DNA of 48,689 nucleotides from an uncultured bacterium (GTDB lineage: Bacteria > Bacillota > Clostridia > Oscillospirales > Oscillospiraceae). The position numbers were made by a program, and so were the translations under genes. The notes below the pieces were generated by a model. The model saw only the letters and a list, made by a program, of their open reading frames with translations, ran no database searches and was not told the origin of the DNA. Of the stretch, positions 15,285 to 25,070 are shown piece by piece. Within the stretch, counting starts at the first letter, position 1. Each line of letters starts with the position of its first letter. The DNA lies in NCBI GenBank assembly GCA_947643715.1, contig CANRXB010000018.1, positions 1-48,689 of the forward strand, written 5' to 3'.

Positions 15285-15407
15285 CGCTTCGCCTGTTCGC
15301 GACGCGCGGCTCCCCACCGATCCAGGCAAGGCCCATTCGGGCCTCCGGCCCTCCTTGGGCGTTTGCCCTCACCCTGGTCCATCCGCGCTGCTCACGACGG
15401 CTCGGCG
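15285..15407 (-). ncRNA. Structured intergenic element, copy D
   Basis: It begins just after the stop of the upstream gene. GAGGGCAAACGCCCAAGG (15370-15353) matches copy A (3775-3792) at 16 of 18 bases. A GGGCC/GGCCC hairpin follows, then CTGGATC (15325-15319) and GGGAGCCGC (15314-15306), in the same order as copy A. Its two ends, GAGCCGTCGTGAGCAGCG (15403-15386) and GCGAACAGGCGAAGCG (15300-15285), recur at 13653-13719. It lies in the prmA leader. Relationship to the other copies is inferred by eye. Confidence 0.4.
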
Positions 15408-15722
15408 CTATTTTACCTTGATCTGCTTCACGCTGTCCAGCCGGATCAGCTTCTCGCACTGGTCCTTTTTGCCCTCGTTGGCCAGCACCAGCGCCCAGTC
15501 CTCATCGGCGTCCAGCACCTTGCACACCTTGCCCATCAGGTCTCCGTCGTTGGTCTCCAGGGTGAGCGTCACCGTCTTGCCCACCTGTTTGCGCACCTGA
15601 TCTCCCAGCCCCGACGCCCCGCCGGGGCGGATGCCGTTGTCCCGCAGGATGCGCTCCAGCCGGCTCACCTTGCCCATGAGGACGAGCACCATGATAAACG
15701 AAAAAATTCCAAAGTATTCCAT
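15408..15722 (-). CDS. Small membrane-anchored protein sharing a domain with its HTH neighbour
   Basis: 104 aa: one N-terminal membrane helix (residues 3-17), a short helical segment, then a compact beta-rich domain (about 46-104). That domain (GKTVTLTLETNDG, then CKVLDADEDWALV and KLIRL) lines up with the C-terminal half of the adjacent HTH protein. No family name is recognised. It starts 13 bp after the HTH gene ends, so the two form an operon. It may bind the same ligand or partner at the membrane; function unknown. Confidence 0.72.
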   Translation of the reverse strand: MEYFGIFSFIMVLVLMGKVSRLERILRDNGIRPGGASGLGDQVRKQVGKTVTLTLETNDGDLMGKVCKVLDADEDWALVLANEGKKDQCEKLIRLDSVKQIKVK

Positions 15723-15735
15723 CGTCCGGCCCTCC

Positions 15736-16218
15736 TCAGTTCAGCTCCAGGAGGGAACGCTTTGCCGCCTCCCCGTCCTTGAGGAAGGTGATAGTGCTGA
15801 TGGCGGACAGGGGGATGAGCCGCACCTCGTTTTTTTCCGGCTTCTTCTTGTTGACCACGACCTCTACGTTGGCCCAGCCGCCGTCGAAGTCCTGGATGAC
15901 GCACCAGTCGTGGACGATGGGCATCCCGTCGCTCTCGTAGAAGGCGAGCTTCACCCGTTTCCCCTGGGCCTGCTTCAGCAGCCGTGTCACCGGGGACGTG
16001 ACGGGCTTCCCTTTCTCATCCACCCCGTCCTGGAGCAGATAGTCGCAGCTCACCTCCAGGATCTGCGCCATGCGCACGATCTTCTCCGTCTCCGGGTAGG
16101 CCGTGTCCGACTCCCAGCGGCTCACCGCCTGCCGGGTCACCTCTAACTTCTCCGCGAGCTGTTCCTGTGTCAGATTCTTGGCCCGCCGGGCCTCCGCCAG
16201 TTTGTTCCCTAAACTCAT
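15736..16218 (-). CDS. XRE-family regulator with C-terminal beta-rich domain
   Basis: 160 aa. Residues 1-62 form a classic Cro/CI helix-turn-helix (NLTQEQLAEKLEVTRQAVSR, WESDTAYPETEKIVRM, SCDYLL). Residues 84-147 form a beta-rich domain (GKRVKLAFYESDG, WCVIQDFDGGWANVE, VRLIPLSAIS) that resembles the domain of the downstream membrane protein. It is a probable repressor with an attached sensory or oligomerisation domain. Its target is unknown, but it likely controls its own operon. Confidence 0.88.
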   Translation of the reverse strand: MSLGNKLAEARRAKNLTQEQLAEKLEVTRQAVSRWESDTAYPETEKIVRMAQILEVSCDYLLQDGVDEKGKPVTSPVTRLLKQAQGKRVKLAFYESDGMPIVHDWCVIQDFDGGWANVEVVVNKKKPEKNEVRLIPLSAISTITFLKDGEAAKRSLLELN

Positions 16219-16398
16219 CGTATCACCTCATCAGTCTGGGCACGCGGACCAGCCGCGCTCCCGTCGATGCTCCCAGCATACCAAAGACCGGCGGTTTGAC
16301 CAGATATCTCCCGTTGCAAAATGTAACGTTCCGGTTGCATCGGGGCATTTGGGCCCTGTTCGAGCCCTCTTCCCCAGGAAAAGACCCTTCCGGAGCCG

Positions 16399-17130
16399 TC
16401 AGCCCGCGCACCGCGCCGAGAGCTCCTTGAGCGTCACCTCGTGCGCCTCCTGCTCATAGGGCAGCGCGGGGATGGCCTCGGGCAGCTCCCAGCCGTTGGC
16501 GGCGAAGATGCGGCGGATGATCGTGCCGGTGAAGTCCGGGTTCTTCACCAGCACCGGGCCGGTGAGGTGGGTGGCGAACACATTGCCGGAGACATATCCC
16601 TCCGGCCCCTTCTCCTCCTCGTTCCCAGGTCCCAGGGACAGCCTTTCAAAGAGGGGGGTAGCCACCCCTTTCGTGACCGAGCACTTGTTCATGAAGCCCA
16701 CCACGGGGCTGTCCCACAGCGAGGTGTGGGCGATCACGTCCTCCGGCGTGCGTTCGTGCGTCTCCACGCTGGTGAAGTCCGCCAAGCCCAGGCCGGGCCA
16801 CACCTTCCCGTCCGCGTCCGTGACGCAGGTCCCCAGGGCCTCCATGGCGTTGCCGGTGAACAGCACCACGGCCGACCGGTCCACTGCGGTTTTGAACGCC
16901 TCCTCATAGGGGGCCAGGGCCGTGAGCGCCGCTTTTTGGGTGCGCTCCGTGCCCGCGCCCATGTAGATGAGGCCGGCCCGCTCGAAGTCCGGCGTGTCCT
17001 CGAACAGAGCCTCCCGGATCTCTACAGCCACGCCCATGGCCCCCAGGCGGCGGCGGAGCACCGCGAGATTGGCATATTCCCCATACAGGGACATACAGTC
17101 GGGGTAAAGGTGTACGATCGTCAGTTCCAT
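16399..17130 (-). CDS. GatD-like class I amidotransferase without catalytic Cys/His
   Basis: 243 aa. Paired with the MurT-like gene as in the lipid II isoglutaminyl synthase MurT/GatD. The fold signature is present (ELTIVHLYPDCMSLYGEYAN, LIYMGAGTERTQ, WPGLGLADF, GPVLVKN). GatD of S. aureus uses Cys94 in ICGGYQ and His189 in TYLHGP. The matching positions here read FTGNAM (Thr92) and THLTGP (Thr190), so both are replaced. The protein should not hydrolyse glutamine in the known way. The ATG at 17130 follows GAGGAGG. It begins 13 bp after the MurT stop, so the two form an operon. Confidence 0.85.
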   Translation of the reverse strand: MELTIVHLYPDCMSLYGEYANLAVLRRRLGAMGVAVEIREALFEDTPDFERAGLIYMGAGTERTQKAALTALAPYEEAFKTAVDRSAVVLFTGNAMEALGTCVTDADGKVWPGLGLADFTSVETHERTPEDVIAHTSLWDSPVVGFMNKCSVTKGVATPLFERLSLGPGNEEEKGPEGYVSGNVFATHLTGPVLVKNPDFTGTIIRRIFAANGWELPEAIPALPYEQEAHEVTLKELSARCAG

Positions 17131-17143
17131 GCCGTCCTCCTCC

Positions 17144-18475
17144 TCAGTCCCGGTCCACATAGGCCAGCAGCTTGTCCCGGTCAGAGAAGCAGGTGATCAC
17201 ATACAGATCTTCGTCCCCGCTCTCCTTCAGCCCGTCCGCCGCTGTGCGGATGTCCTCGCCCACCTCGATCTTGTCCGCCGGGATGTGGGTATATTTGAAG
17301 CGCACCGCCAGATCATTGCAGTACCTCCCGTACAGCATCACCTTTTGGACATGCTCGCAGCCGAGCTGGTCGAAATCGATGTCCCACAGCCAGCTCGTCT
17401 CTCCCGTGAAATACTTCCGGCTGATGGCGTCCACGACGATCAGCACCGTGCAGGGCTTCTCCGTGTCCGCGATATAGGCCAGGTTGGTGTCGTATGCCAC
17501 CGAGTTCTCGTGCTTCGAGGTGAGCAGGACGCCCTTGTGGTCTCCCAAACGGAACGTTATCATACGTCCATTCTTCAACATATAGTTGTTGATGACCCCC
17601 GCCATGGCCTCCCTGTCCGCCCCCGCCAGGGAGCACACCGACCACGCCGCCAGGATATTGTACACGTTGTAGATGCTCTTGAACGCCAGGGAGATCTCCG
17701 TCTCCCCGTCGATCGTCAGCCTGCCCGCCTTCAGGTCCAGGCTGGTGACGGTGATGTCCGTCTCATGCCGCTCATGCCCGCAGGACGGGCAGGAATAATG
17801 GCCGATATGGGCGTAATGGTAGCAGGAATAGACCATCCTCCCCTTGCACACTGGGCAACGGGCCCCGTCGTGATAGATGCCGCGGTGCTCCTTGGTGCTC
17901 GACGGGCACTCGTCCACCCCGAACCACTTCACCTTTCCGGCGTCGTGCTCCCGGGCAAAGCAGGACACCAGCGGATCGTCCGCGTTGAGCACCAGCAGCG
18001 TCTCCGGGGATATGGCGGGCCGGATGGCGTCATACACCCACTCCGGATGGCCGTTCCGGGTGAGCTGGTCCCGGTACAGGTTGGTGATGACGAGATGGGT
18101 GGGCTGGAACCAGCGGAAGGTATGCCGGGCATACCGCTCATCGCTCTCCAGCAGCAGCACGTCCCCCCGCATCCTGCCGCCCAGGGTGCAGTTGGACAGG
18201 ATGAGCGTGGCCACCCCCTCGATCTGGTTGGAGCCCTCTTTGTTGTACACCACCCGCTTCCCGCAGGCGGTGAGGATGGCGGCGATCATCTCCACGGTGG
18301 AGGTCTTGCCGTTGGAGCCGGTGACCGCGATGATATGCTGGGGCAGCTTCACCCGGCCCAGCACGTCGGGACAGATCTTCAGGGCGATCTGCCCCGGCAG
18401 GGAACTGCCCTTGCCGATCAGCCCGCCGATAGACCGCAGTAGTTTGCACACCAGAACAGCCAGGATCGATCTCAT
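17144..18475 (-). CDS. MurT-like Mur ligase family protein
   Basis: 443 aa. Mur ligase central domain with P-loop [10 protein letters not shown] (51-60), the MurT-specific zinc ribbon of four cysteines (207, 210, 229, 232; CPVCKG and CPSCGH), and a C-terminal domain with [10 protein letters not shown], where MurT supplies the third catalytic-triad residue. In known MurT an NPAG-type motif follows the central domain; here the region reads [12 protein letters not shown]. With the inactive-looking GatD partner, amidation of lipid II D-glutamate is doubtful. Its ATG overlaps the mnmG stop by 4 bp. Confidence 0.85.
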   Translation of the reverse strand: MRSILAVLVCKLLRSIGGLIGKGSSLPGQIALKICPDVLGRVKLPQHIIAVTGSNGKTSTVEMIAAILTACGKRVVYNKEGSNQIEGVATLILSNCTLGGRMRGDVLLLESDERYARHTFRWFQPTHLVITNLYRDQLTRNGHPEWVYDAIRPAISPETLLVLNADDPLVSCFAREHDAGKVKWFGVDECPSSTKEHRGIYHDGARCPVCKGRMVYSCYHYAHIGHYSCPSCGHERHETDITVTSLDLKAGRLTIDGETEISLAFKSIYNVYNILAAWSVCSLAGADREAMAGVINNYMLKNGRMITFRLGDHKGVLLTSKHENSVAYDTNLAYIADTEKPCTVLIVVDAISRKYFTGETSWLWDIDFDQLGCEHVQKVMLYGRYCNDLAVRFKYTHIPADKIEVGEDIRTAADGLKESGDEDLYVITCFSDRDKLLAYVDRD

Positions 18476-20418
18476 GCTCGATGCTCCCCCTCGAAATCGT
18501 TTCGTATAGCAGACGGTCCGGCCGGCCCCTGAGACGCCTGCGCCGGAATGGAAGTGGTCTTTTCCAAATAGATCATCAGCGCCGTCACGTCCGCCGGGGA
18601 CACCCCGGACACCCGGGACGCCTGCCCCAGATTCAGCGGCCTGATCTTGTCCAGCTTCTGCCGCGCCTCCAGCCGCAGGCCCTGGATGGACAGATAGTCC
18701 ACATCAGGGGGCAGGGGCCGGTCCTCCAGCCTGCGCATCTCCTCCACCTGGCGGGCCTGGCGCTCGATATAGCCCTGGTACTTCACGCAGATCTCCACCT
18801 GCTCCGCGATCTGCGCCGGAAGCTCCGGGCGGGCAGGGTCGAAGGGCGCCAGGTCCTCATAGGACAGCCTGGGGCGGCGCAGCAGATCCAGCAGCCGTCC
18901 GCCGTGGGGGCAGGGGGGCTCTCCCTTTTCCGCCAACAGCCTGTCCAGCTCAGGCGACGGGGAGGTCCCGGTGTGCTCCAGCCGCTGGATCTCCCGCTGC
19001 ACGGCGGCATATTTCTCCTCCACTTGGGCCAGCCGCCCTTCGCTCACCAGCCCCACCCGGTGCCCGTAGGCCGTGAGGCGTTGGTCTGCGTTGTCCTGCC
19101 GGTGGATGAGGCGGTATTCCGTCCGGGAGGTCATCATGCGGTAAGGCTCCGGCGTGCCCTTGGTCACCAGATCGTCGATGAGCACTCCGATATAGCCGTC
19201 CCCCCGGGTCAGAACCAGCGGCGGCTCTCCTTTGAGCTTCAGCGCGGCGTTGATCCCCGCGATCAGCCCCTGGGCGGCGGCCTCCTCGTAGCCGGAGGAG
19301 CCGTTGAACTGCCCCGCGCCGTACAGACCGGAGACCTTCTTGCATTCCAGGGTGGGCAACAGCTCTGTGGGGTCCACGCAGTCGTACTCGATGGCATAGG
19401 CGCACCGGGTCATCTCCGCCTGCTCCAGCCCGGGAACGGTGTGCAGCATCTCCACCTGGACCTGCTCGGGGAGGGAGGAGGAGAACCCCTGGATATATAC
19501 CTCCTCAGTGTCCAGCCCCATGGGCTCGATGAAGAGCTGATGCCTTGGCTTCTCGGCGAAGCGCACCACCTTGTCCTCGATGGAGGGACAGTATCTGGGC
19601 CCCACCCCTTCGATCGCCCCGGAGAACAGGGGAGAGCGGTGGAGGTTGTCCCGGATGACCTTGTGGGTGGCCTCATTGGTATAGGTGAGGTGGCACACCG
19701 CCCGGTTCTCCGGGACCGTCTGCGTCTGGAAGGAGAAGGGCACGGGCTGCTCGTCCCCCGCCTGGAGCTCCATCCTGGAAAAATCCACGCTGCGGCGGTT
19801 CACCCGGGGGGGCGTGCCCGTCTTGAACCGGCGGATGGACAGCCCCAGTCCGGCCAGGCAATCGGTCAGCGGCAGCGCCGCCGCCATGCCGTCCGGGCCG
19901 GACTGCCTCATGACCTCCCCCACGATGGTGCGTCCACCCAGATAGGTGCCGGTGGCTACCACCGCCGCCTTGACCGCATACGTGGCCCCTGTGACGGTGC
20001 GCACGGCGCAGACCGCGCCCTTTTCCGTGAGGATCTGGGTCACCTCCGCCTGCTTCACCCACAGGCCCTCCTGGATCTCCAGGGAACGCTTCATGATCTC
20101 CTGATACCGCCGGCGGTCCGCCTGGGCCCGGAGGGACCACACCGCGGGGCCCTTGCCCCGGTTGAGCATCCGGTATTGGATGCAGGCTTTGTCAGCGGCG
20201 CGGGCCATCTCGCCGCCCAGGGCGTCGATCTCGCGCACCAGTTGGCCTTTGCCCGTTCCCCCTATGGCGGGGTTGCAGGGCATATTGCCCACCGCGTCCA
20301 GATTGATCGTGAAGCAGATCGTCCTGAGCCCCATGCGAGCGCAGGCCAGTGCGGCCTCGATGCCCGCGTGGCCCGCGCCGATGACGGCGATATCGAATCG
20401 TCCTGCGTCATAGTCCAT
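18472..20418 (-). CDS. mnmG: tRNA uridine-5-carboxymethylaminomethyl modification enzyme MnmG
   Basis: 648 aa. With MnmE it modifies the wobble uridine of several tRNAs. The N-terminal FAD-binding motif is [19 protein letters not shown]; further landmarks are [20 protein letters not shown], the Cys of [13 protein letters not shown], and the C-terminal helical MnmE/tRNA-binding region. The ATG at 20418 is taken because AGGAGG precedes it. mnmG is often next to mnmE near oriC; here mnmE is not adjacent, and murT-gatD follows with a 4-bp overlap. Confidence 0.97.
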   Translation of the reverse strand: MDYDAGRFDIAVIGAGHAGIEAALACARMGLRTICFTINLDAVGNMPCNPAIGGTGKGQLVREIDALGGEMARAADKACIQYRMLNRGKGPAVWSLRAQADRRRYQEIMKRSLEIQEGLWVKQAEVTQILTEKGAVCAVRTVTGATYAVKAAVVATGTYLGGRTIVGEVMRQSGPDGMAAALPLTDCLAGLGLSIRRFKTGTPPRVNRRSVDFSRMELQAGDEQPVPFSFQTQTVPENRAVCHLTYTNEATHKVIRDNLHRSPLFSGAIEGVGPRYCPSIEDKVVRFAEKPRHQLFIEPMGLDTEEVYIQGFSSSLPEQVQVEMLHTVPGLEQAEMTRCAYAIEYDCVDPTELLPTLECKKVSGLYGAGQFNGSSGYEEAAAQGLIAGINAALKLKGEPPLVLTRGDGYIGVLIDDLVTKGTPEPYRMMTSRTEYRLIHRQDNADQRLTAYGHRVGLVSEGRLAQVEEKYAAVQREIQRLEHTGTSPSPELDRLLAEKGEPPCPHGGRLLDLLRRPRLSYEDLAPFDPARPELPAQIAEQVEICVKYQGYIERQARQVEEMRRLEDRPLPPDVDYLSIQGLRLEARQKLDKIRPLNLGQASRVSGVSPADVTALMIYLEKTTSIPAQASQGPAGPSAIRNDFEGEHRA

Positions 20419-20556
20419 GACACGGCCTCCTTTTCCCTCCGCCTCGGCTCGCACGCCCCACACCGGGCCCGCCTGGGAGACGGTGCTTGCCCCGGGCCGT
20501 TCTCTTTATCATACGCCTTTCTCCGGCGCCCGCTCGGAAGAGCTGCGGGACCTTGG

Positions 20557-21441
20557 TCACCGCGTCAGCGTGACGACGGCCAATTCCGGGCGGTTGAACA
20601 GCCGGAAGCCCTTGAACGGCGTGGTGTTGTTGCCCAGCCCCCGGGAGACGAACATAGCGCTCTCCCCCAGGGTATAGGACCCGGAGGTCCAAGGCGGGAA
20701 GAACCGCCGGTCCGTGCCCAAGAGCCCGCCCACCACCGGCAGGCGGACGATGCCGCCATGCCCATGTCCCGCCATCACCAAATCGTATCCCGCTTGGGCA
20801 TACTGCTCGAAATGGTCGTTCCGGTGGGCCAGCAGCAGGGTGAACAGCCCTGGCTCGGCGTCCCCGATCTGGGCGGACAGCTCCTCCGGGGTGGTCTGGT
20901 CGGCGTAGCCGTTCGGGTCGTCCACCCCCGCCAGCACCAGCCGGGAGCCGCCGCGTTCCAGCACTTCATATCGGTTGGACAGCGGGACGGCCCCGCACTG
21001 GTCCAGCACTCCCTTCAGCTCCTTCACCGCCGCTGTCCCCAACGCCCATTCGTGGTTGCCGGTGACGTAGTAGGTGGGCGCGATCCCCGCCAGCCCTCTG
21101 GCCAGGGCGGGGACCATCCGGAGCTGGTCCTTCTGATCGATGAGGTCCCCGGTGACCACGATGAGCTCCGGCTCCTGCTCCGCCACCAGCCGCAGCAGCT
21201 CTCCGCTGCCCTCCCCGTATTCGTGGCCGTGGAGGTCGGAGAGCTGGACGATGCGCAGGCCGTCGAACCCCTCCGGCAGAGCGGGCAACTCCACCTGGGT
21301 ATGGGTGACCTGTAGGCCCCAACATTGCCAGTGATACCACGGCACGCTCACAGCGGCGAGGACGAGCAGGACGGCCAGCCACCGCAGCGGACGGCGTTTG
21401 CGCCGCCGCCGAGGGGCGCCCTCCCGATCAGTCGCCGTCAT
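20557..21441 (-). CDS. Membrane-anchored calcineurin-like metallophosphoesterase
   Basis: 294 aa. A basic N-terminus ([10 protein letters not shown]) precedes one membrane helix (about 20-38), then the phosphoesterase domain outside. The five metal-binding motifs are [29 protein letters not shown] and MAGHGHGG. It resembles YkuE-type enzymes; the substrate is unknown. Its start overlaps the end of the helicase gene by 14 bp, so they are cotranscribed. Confidence 0.92.
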   Translation of the reverse strand: MTATDREGAPRRRRKRRPLRWLAVLLVLAAVSVPWYHWQCWGLQVTHTQVELPALPEGFDGLRIVQLSDLHGHEYGEGSGELLRLVAEQEPELIVVTGDLIDQKDQLRMVPALARGLAGIAPTYYVTGNHEWALGTAAVKELKGVLDQCGAVPLSNRYEVLERGGSRLVLAGVDDPNGYADQTTPEELSAQIGDAEPGLFTLLLAHRNDHFEQYAQAGYDLVMAGHGHGGIVRLPVVGGLLGTDRRFFPPWTSGSYTLGESAMFVSRGLGNNTTPFKGFRLFNRPELAVVTLTR

Positions 21442-23248
21442 GGAGGTAATACGGCCGCATCAGGCTTTTATGCTGGGTGGAATCCTTCTGGCGGTCCGCC
21501 CGGAGCGGGGCCTCGATGGGCCGCGGCCGGTCGTCCCGGCGGTGCCGCTTCCTGCCGGACAGAGAGGGAGGAAGGACCGGCTCTTTGGCCGCGGGAGCGG
21601 GCGCGCCCTGCTTCTTTCCCTGACGGCGGGGCTTCTGCTGGGCAGGTCTTTGGGCCTTCTCCTGTTTCCGCTTCTGCTCGGGCTGCGCCTGGGGCCTCCC
21701 CGCCGGCCGGCGGGGGGCCAGCAGCCGGGCAGTGGCGTCCATGATCACATCGGAGTCCAGGGGGTTGGGTTTATAGAACTCTGTGACCGGCACGGAGGGA
21801 TCGTCGGGGAGCGTGTCCTGGAGCCTGCCCTGGCGCACGCCCCGTCCGGCGGGCTTCCCCTTCTGGACCGCCTGTGGAGCCTGCTCCTCCGCCGGGGCCG
21901 CGTCCGGCACCTGCTGGCCGGCGCCCTTCTTGCGGCGGTGCTTCTTCTTTTTCGGGGCCTCTGCGTCCTCCTCCACCGCAGCGGGGATCGGTTCCGGCCT
22001 CGCCCCGGCCTTGGCCTGGGCGTCCCTTTGGCGGCGTTTCTCCTTCGCGGCCGCCCGGGCCTCCGCGTCCTCGGCGTTCACCTTCCTGCCATGCTTGTCC
22101 TTCTCGGGCGGGGCGAAGTCCTCCATCGGGAAAGGATGGTCCTCCACCACTGGGATGGGACGGCCCAGCAGCTTCTCGATGGCGCGCAGCTCGTCCTTCT
22201 CCCCGAACCGGCAGAAGGATATGGCCTCTCCCTCATGGCCCGCCCGGCCGGTACGGCCGATGCGGTGGACATAGGTCTCCGGCACGTCCGGCAGATCGTA
22301 GTTGAACACATAGGGGAGCTGATCGATGTCGATGCCCCGGGCGGCGATGTCGGTCGCGGCCAGCACCCGCACCCGGCCCGCCTTGAAATCGCTCAGTGCC
22401 TGCACCCGGGCGGACTGGCTCTTGTTGCCGTGGATGGCGGCGGCGGAGATGCCCCGCTTGGCCAGGTCCTGGGCGATGCGGTTGGCCCCATGCTTGGTCC
22501 GGGCGAACACCAAAGCGGAGGTGATGCCCCGTTCCTCCATGAGATAGGCCAGCAGCTTGGTCTTGTTGGCCTTGTCCACATGATAGAGGGTCTGCCGGAT
22601 GACCTCCACAGGGGAGGACACTGGATCCACCTCTACCCGGACATGGTCGTGGAGCAGGCCGTCCACCAGCCCCATCACTTCCGGGGGCATGGTAGCGGAA
22701 AAGAACAGCGTCTGTTTTCGCTCCGGCAGCAGCTTGAGCACGCGCTTCACGTCATGGATGAAGCCCATGTCCAGCATCCGGTCCGCCTCGTCCAGCACGA
22801 AGATCTCGATGTGGGACAGGTCCAGCAGCCCCTGCCCCTGGAGGTCCAGCAACCGGCCCGGGGTGGCCACCAGGATATCCAGGCCCTTCCGGATGGCCTC
22901 CACCTGGGGCTGCTGCCCCACCCCGCCGAAGATGACGGCGCAGCGCAGGGGCAGGTTGCGCCCATAGGAGACGAAACAGTCCTGGATCTGGATGGCCAGC
23001 TCCCGAGTGGGGGTGAGCACCAGGGCCCGGATGACCCGGGGCCTGGGGGCGCTCTTGCTCAGGCGCTGGAGGATGGGCGCGGCGAAAGCGCAGGTCTTGC
23101 CGGTGCCGGTCTGGGCGCAGCCCAGCACGTCCCGCCCGGCCAGGGCGGGGGGGATGGCCTTGCGTTGGATGGGGGTCGGGTCAGTGTAGCCCTCCTGAGT
23201 GAGAGCCTTGAGGATGGGGGCCGATAGCCCCAGATCGCGAAAATTCAT
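21428..23248 (-). CDS. DEAD-box RNA helicase with long basic tail
   Basis: 606 aa. The helicase core (about 1-370) has [45 protein letters not shown] and [10 protein letters not shown], in the RhlE/CshA class. The remaining roughly 235 residues are low-complexity, rich in Lys, Arg, Ala, Pro and Gln (for example [10 protein letters not shown]), a likely RNA-binding tail. It probably acts in ribosome assembly or RNA decay. It stands downstream of aroK and upstream of the phosphoesterase on the same strand. Confidence 0.95.
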   Translation of the reverse strand: MNFRDLGLSAPILKALTQEGYTDPTPIQRKAIPPALAGRDVLGCAQTGTGKTCAFAAPILQRLSKSAPRPRVIRALVLTPTRELAIQIQDCFVSYGRNLPLRCAVIFGGVGQQPQVEAIRKGLDILVATPGRLLDLQGQGLLDLSHIEIFVLDEADRMLDMGFIHDVKRVLKLLPERKQTLFFSATMPPEVMGLVDGLLHDHVRVEVDPVSSPVEVIRQTLYHVDKANKTKLLAYLMEERGITSALVFARTKHGANRIAQDLAKRGISAAAIHGNKSQSARVQALSDFKAGRVRVLAATDIAARGIDIDQLPYVFNYDLPDVPETYVHRIGRTGRAGHEGEAISFCRFGEKDELRAIEKLLGRPIPVVEDHPFPMEDFAPPEKDKHGRKVNAEDAEARAAAKEKRRQRDAQAKAGARPEPIPAAVEEDAEAPKKKKHRRKKGAGQQVPDAAPAEEQAPQAVQKGKPAGRGVRQGRLQDTLPDDPSVPVTEFYKPNPLDSDVIMDATARLLAPRRPAGRPQAQPEQKRKQEKAQRPAQQKPRRQGKKQGAPAPAAKEPVLPPSLSGRKRHRRDDRPRPIEAPLRADRQKDSTQHKSLMRPYYLHDGD

Positions 23249-23311
23249 AAATCTCCTACGTCCTTTTGTCCATCGGGGCGGGCGGTCCCGTCCCCTTCGT
23301 GATCGCGCCCG

Positions 23312-23815
23312 TCAGCTCCGGGCGGCCAGAGCTCTTTTCACAGCTTCCACCGTGCCCGCCAGGCTCTGGCCCCCGGCCGGGACGGTGATGTGGGCGCACC
23401 GCTCATACAGCGGGACCCGTTCGCAGTACACATCGGCCAACGTCTGGCCGGGGGACAGGGCGATCCCCCGGGAGGCCATGTCATGGATGCGGGCGGTCAC
23501 GTCCTCCAGGGACAGCTCCAGGTAGACCACCGTGCCCAGCCCGCGCATGTGGGCGATGGACTCCTCCCGGCATACGCAGCTCCCTCCGGGAGCCACCACC
23601 GTGCCGTGGCAGTCCAGGGAGCAGATAGCGTCCCGCTCCAGGTCCAGGAACCGCCCCACGCCCCGGTCGTCGATGAGCTGCTGGAGCAGTGCGCCCTCCC
23701 GCTCCTGGATGAGCAGGTCCACATCCAAAAAGCGCAGCTTCAGCGTTTTGGCCAGCACCACGCCCACAGAGCTCTTGCCGGAGCCCGGCATCCCGACCAA
23801 AATGATGTTGTCCAT
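23312..23815 (-). CDS. aroK: Shikimate kinase
   Basis: 167 aa, usual size. It phosphorylates shikimate in aromatic amino-acid synthesis. Motifs: Walker A GMPGSGKSS (8-16), DVDLLI for Mg/shikimate, APGGSCV (usually GGG), and a C-terminal adenine loop near YERCAH. AGGAGG precedes the ATG and a promoter lies 63 bp upstream. No other aro genes are in the window. A related small P-loop kinase cannot be fully excluded. Confidence 0.85.
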   Translation of the reverse strand: MDNIILVGMPGSGKSSVGVVLAKTLKLRFLDVDLLIQEREGALLQQLIDDRGVGRFLDLERDAICSLDCHGTVVAPGGSCVCREESIAHMRGLGTVVYLELSLEDVTARIHDMASRGIALSPGQTLADVYCERVPLYERCAHITVPAGGQSLAGTVEAVKRALAARS

Positions 23816-23877
23816 CCTGGCACCTCCTCAACCATGCTTTTCGTTTTCCAGATACAGGAAAACATCGCGTCCATCGT

Positions 23878-23906
23878 ATTATATCAGAGATCTCCCGCCG
23901 CGGCAA
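23878..23906 (-). promoter_or_regulatory. Promoter of the aroK-helicase-phosphoesterase unit
   Basis: Minus strand TTGCCG (23906-23901), 17 bp, TATAAT (23883-23878). Confidence 0.55.
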
Positions 23907-23948
23907 GGCTCAGCCTCACAGTTTCTGCCGCGCGGCCCCACACCGGGC

Positions 23949-23980
23949 AAAAAAAGTATCTATCCCGGGGGATAGATACT
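23949..23980 (-). terminator. Intrinsic terminator of the PilZ gene
   Basis: A perfect 12-bp stem (23969-23980 with 23955-23966) with a 2-nt loop, followed on the minus strand by T7. Confidence 0.9.
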
Positions 23981-24002
23981 TTCCTGCCGCGTATGTGCTG
24001 CG

Positions 24003-24728
24003 TCACCAGTGCCCTTCCTCGCTCCTGACCCACGTCTGCCGGTTGCCCACCTGGAGGTTGTACAGCGTCCGGGTGAGCTCTGTCAGCTCGCTCTCCTTCA
24101 ACTGGGCGAACAAGAAGCCGTAGCGGAACTTCCCCGGCTGGTATTCGTTGACCCGGATGACCTCTCCCAAGAACTCCATGGGAGCATAGTCCAGCAGCTT
24201 CACTCTCAGGCGCAGCACCTCGTCCTCCGCGTGGAGGAATTCCGACTCCACGCAAGCGCCGCCGGTGCTGATGTCCACCAGGTTGCATTCCTCCGGGTTG
24301 CTGTAGGTCTCGTCCTGGGGATAGAACATGGTGGCAGGGACCCCTACCTGGAGCCTGAAGTTGTTTCGGTGCTCCGGCATCTCCTGCATCTTCACGTCCT
24401 TCAGCCGGCACACCAGCCGCGAGGACTCCTGCACCACGCCCTTGAGGAAGAACTGGGCCATGGCCTCGTTGACGCCTCGGATGGTCACGACGGTGCCGGG
24501 CTCCCGGGTATCGAACGACAGCGCGCCGGGCAGGCGCTCCAGGGTCAGCGTCCGGTCCGAAAGAGCATAACCGGCCAGCCGCCCGGTGAGGATCCGGGCA
24601 CCCTCCGGCGTCTCCACGTCCAGCGTCATGCCGTTGTACAGTTCAGGGAACTCTTCGTCCAGCTCCTCTTCGTTGTCTTCTTCCAGGTCACGGTCCGAAC
24701 GTCCGAACAAAGATGAGAAAAAGCCCAT
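24003..24728 (-). CDS. PilZ domain protein, flagellar-brake-like (YcgR/YpfA type)
   Basis: 241 aa. An acidic N-terminal segment (13-29) is followed by a YcgR-N-like beta domain (about 30-112) and a PilZ domain with the c-di-GMP-binding residues RNNFR (121-125, RxxxR) and DISTGG (152-157, DxSxxG). It is expected to bind cyclic di-GMP and adjust motility or surface functions; no flagellar genes are nearby. The ATG at 24728 is preferred because GAAAGGGTGG precedes it. Monocistronic, with its own promoter and terminator. Confidence 0.88.
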   Translation of the reverse strand: MGFFSSLFGRSDRDLEEDNEEELDEEFPELYNGMTLDVETPEGARILTGRLAGYALSDRTLTLERLPGALSFDTREPGTVVTIRGVNEAMAQFFLKGVVQESSRLVCRLKDVKMQEMPEHRNNFRLQVGVPATMFYPQDETYSNPEECNLVDISTGGACVESEFLHAEDEVLRLRVKLLDYAPMEFLGEVIRVNEYQPGKFRYGFLFAQLKESELTELTRTLYNLQVGNRQTWVRSEEGHW

Positions 24729-24804
24729 GGTATCCACCCTTTCAAACTGTGCCCGGACGGGACGCTCCTCCCCGGCACTGGGCATGATTTCGATCTTGTC
24801 TTGG

Positions 24805-24834
24805 ATTATAACCGCTTCCAGGCCCAAATGTCAA
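24805..24834 (-). promoter_or_regulatory. Promoter of the PilZ gene
   Basis: Minus strand TTGACA (24834-24829), 18 bp, TATAAT (24810-24805). Confidence 0.75.
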
Positions 24835-25009
24835 TACCTCAACGGCCCATACGCATGGCCGGCCTCTTTTTTCTCCGTCTCCCCAGGGCCTCGGGGCCAA
24901 GCGTCCATATATGTGGCCGGACAGAGCCAGAAACGACCGGTCCAGGCGTATCGGCGGGCCCGCCTGGACCGGCGGCATGGAGGTCGGGAAGGTCCCTCGG
25001 TATGGGAGG

Positions 25010-25038
25010 TTGTAATTTCTGCCGAGACCCGCTATAAT
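25010..25038 (+). promoter_or_regulatory. Promoter of the miaA-hfq region
   Basis: TTGTAA (25010-25015), 17 bp, TATAAT (25033-25038). The miaA start lies 33 bp downstream. Confidence 0.75.
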
Positions 25039-25070
25039 AGGACTGACTTCCACCGGCAGGGGGTGTGGCT

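Noticed and set aside
18481-21315. Rightward open frame of 944 codons opposite mnmG and the phosphoesterase
   Set aside because: Antisense to two genes with clear motifs; composition (His/Arg/Gly/Leu-rich) is typical of a shadow frame in GC-rich DNA.
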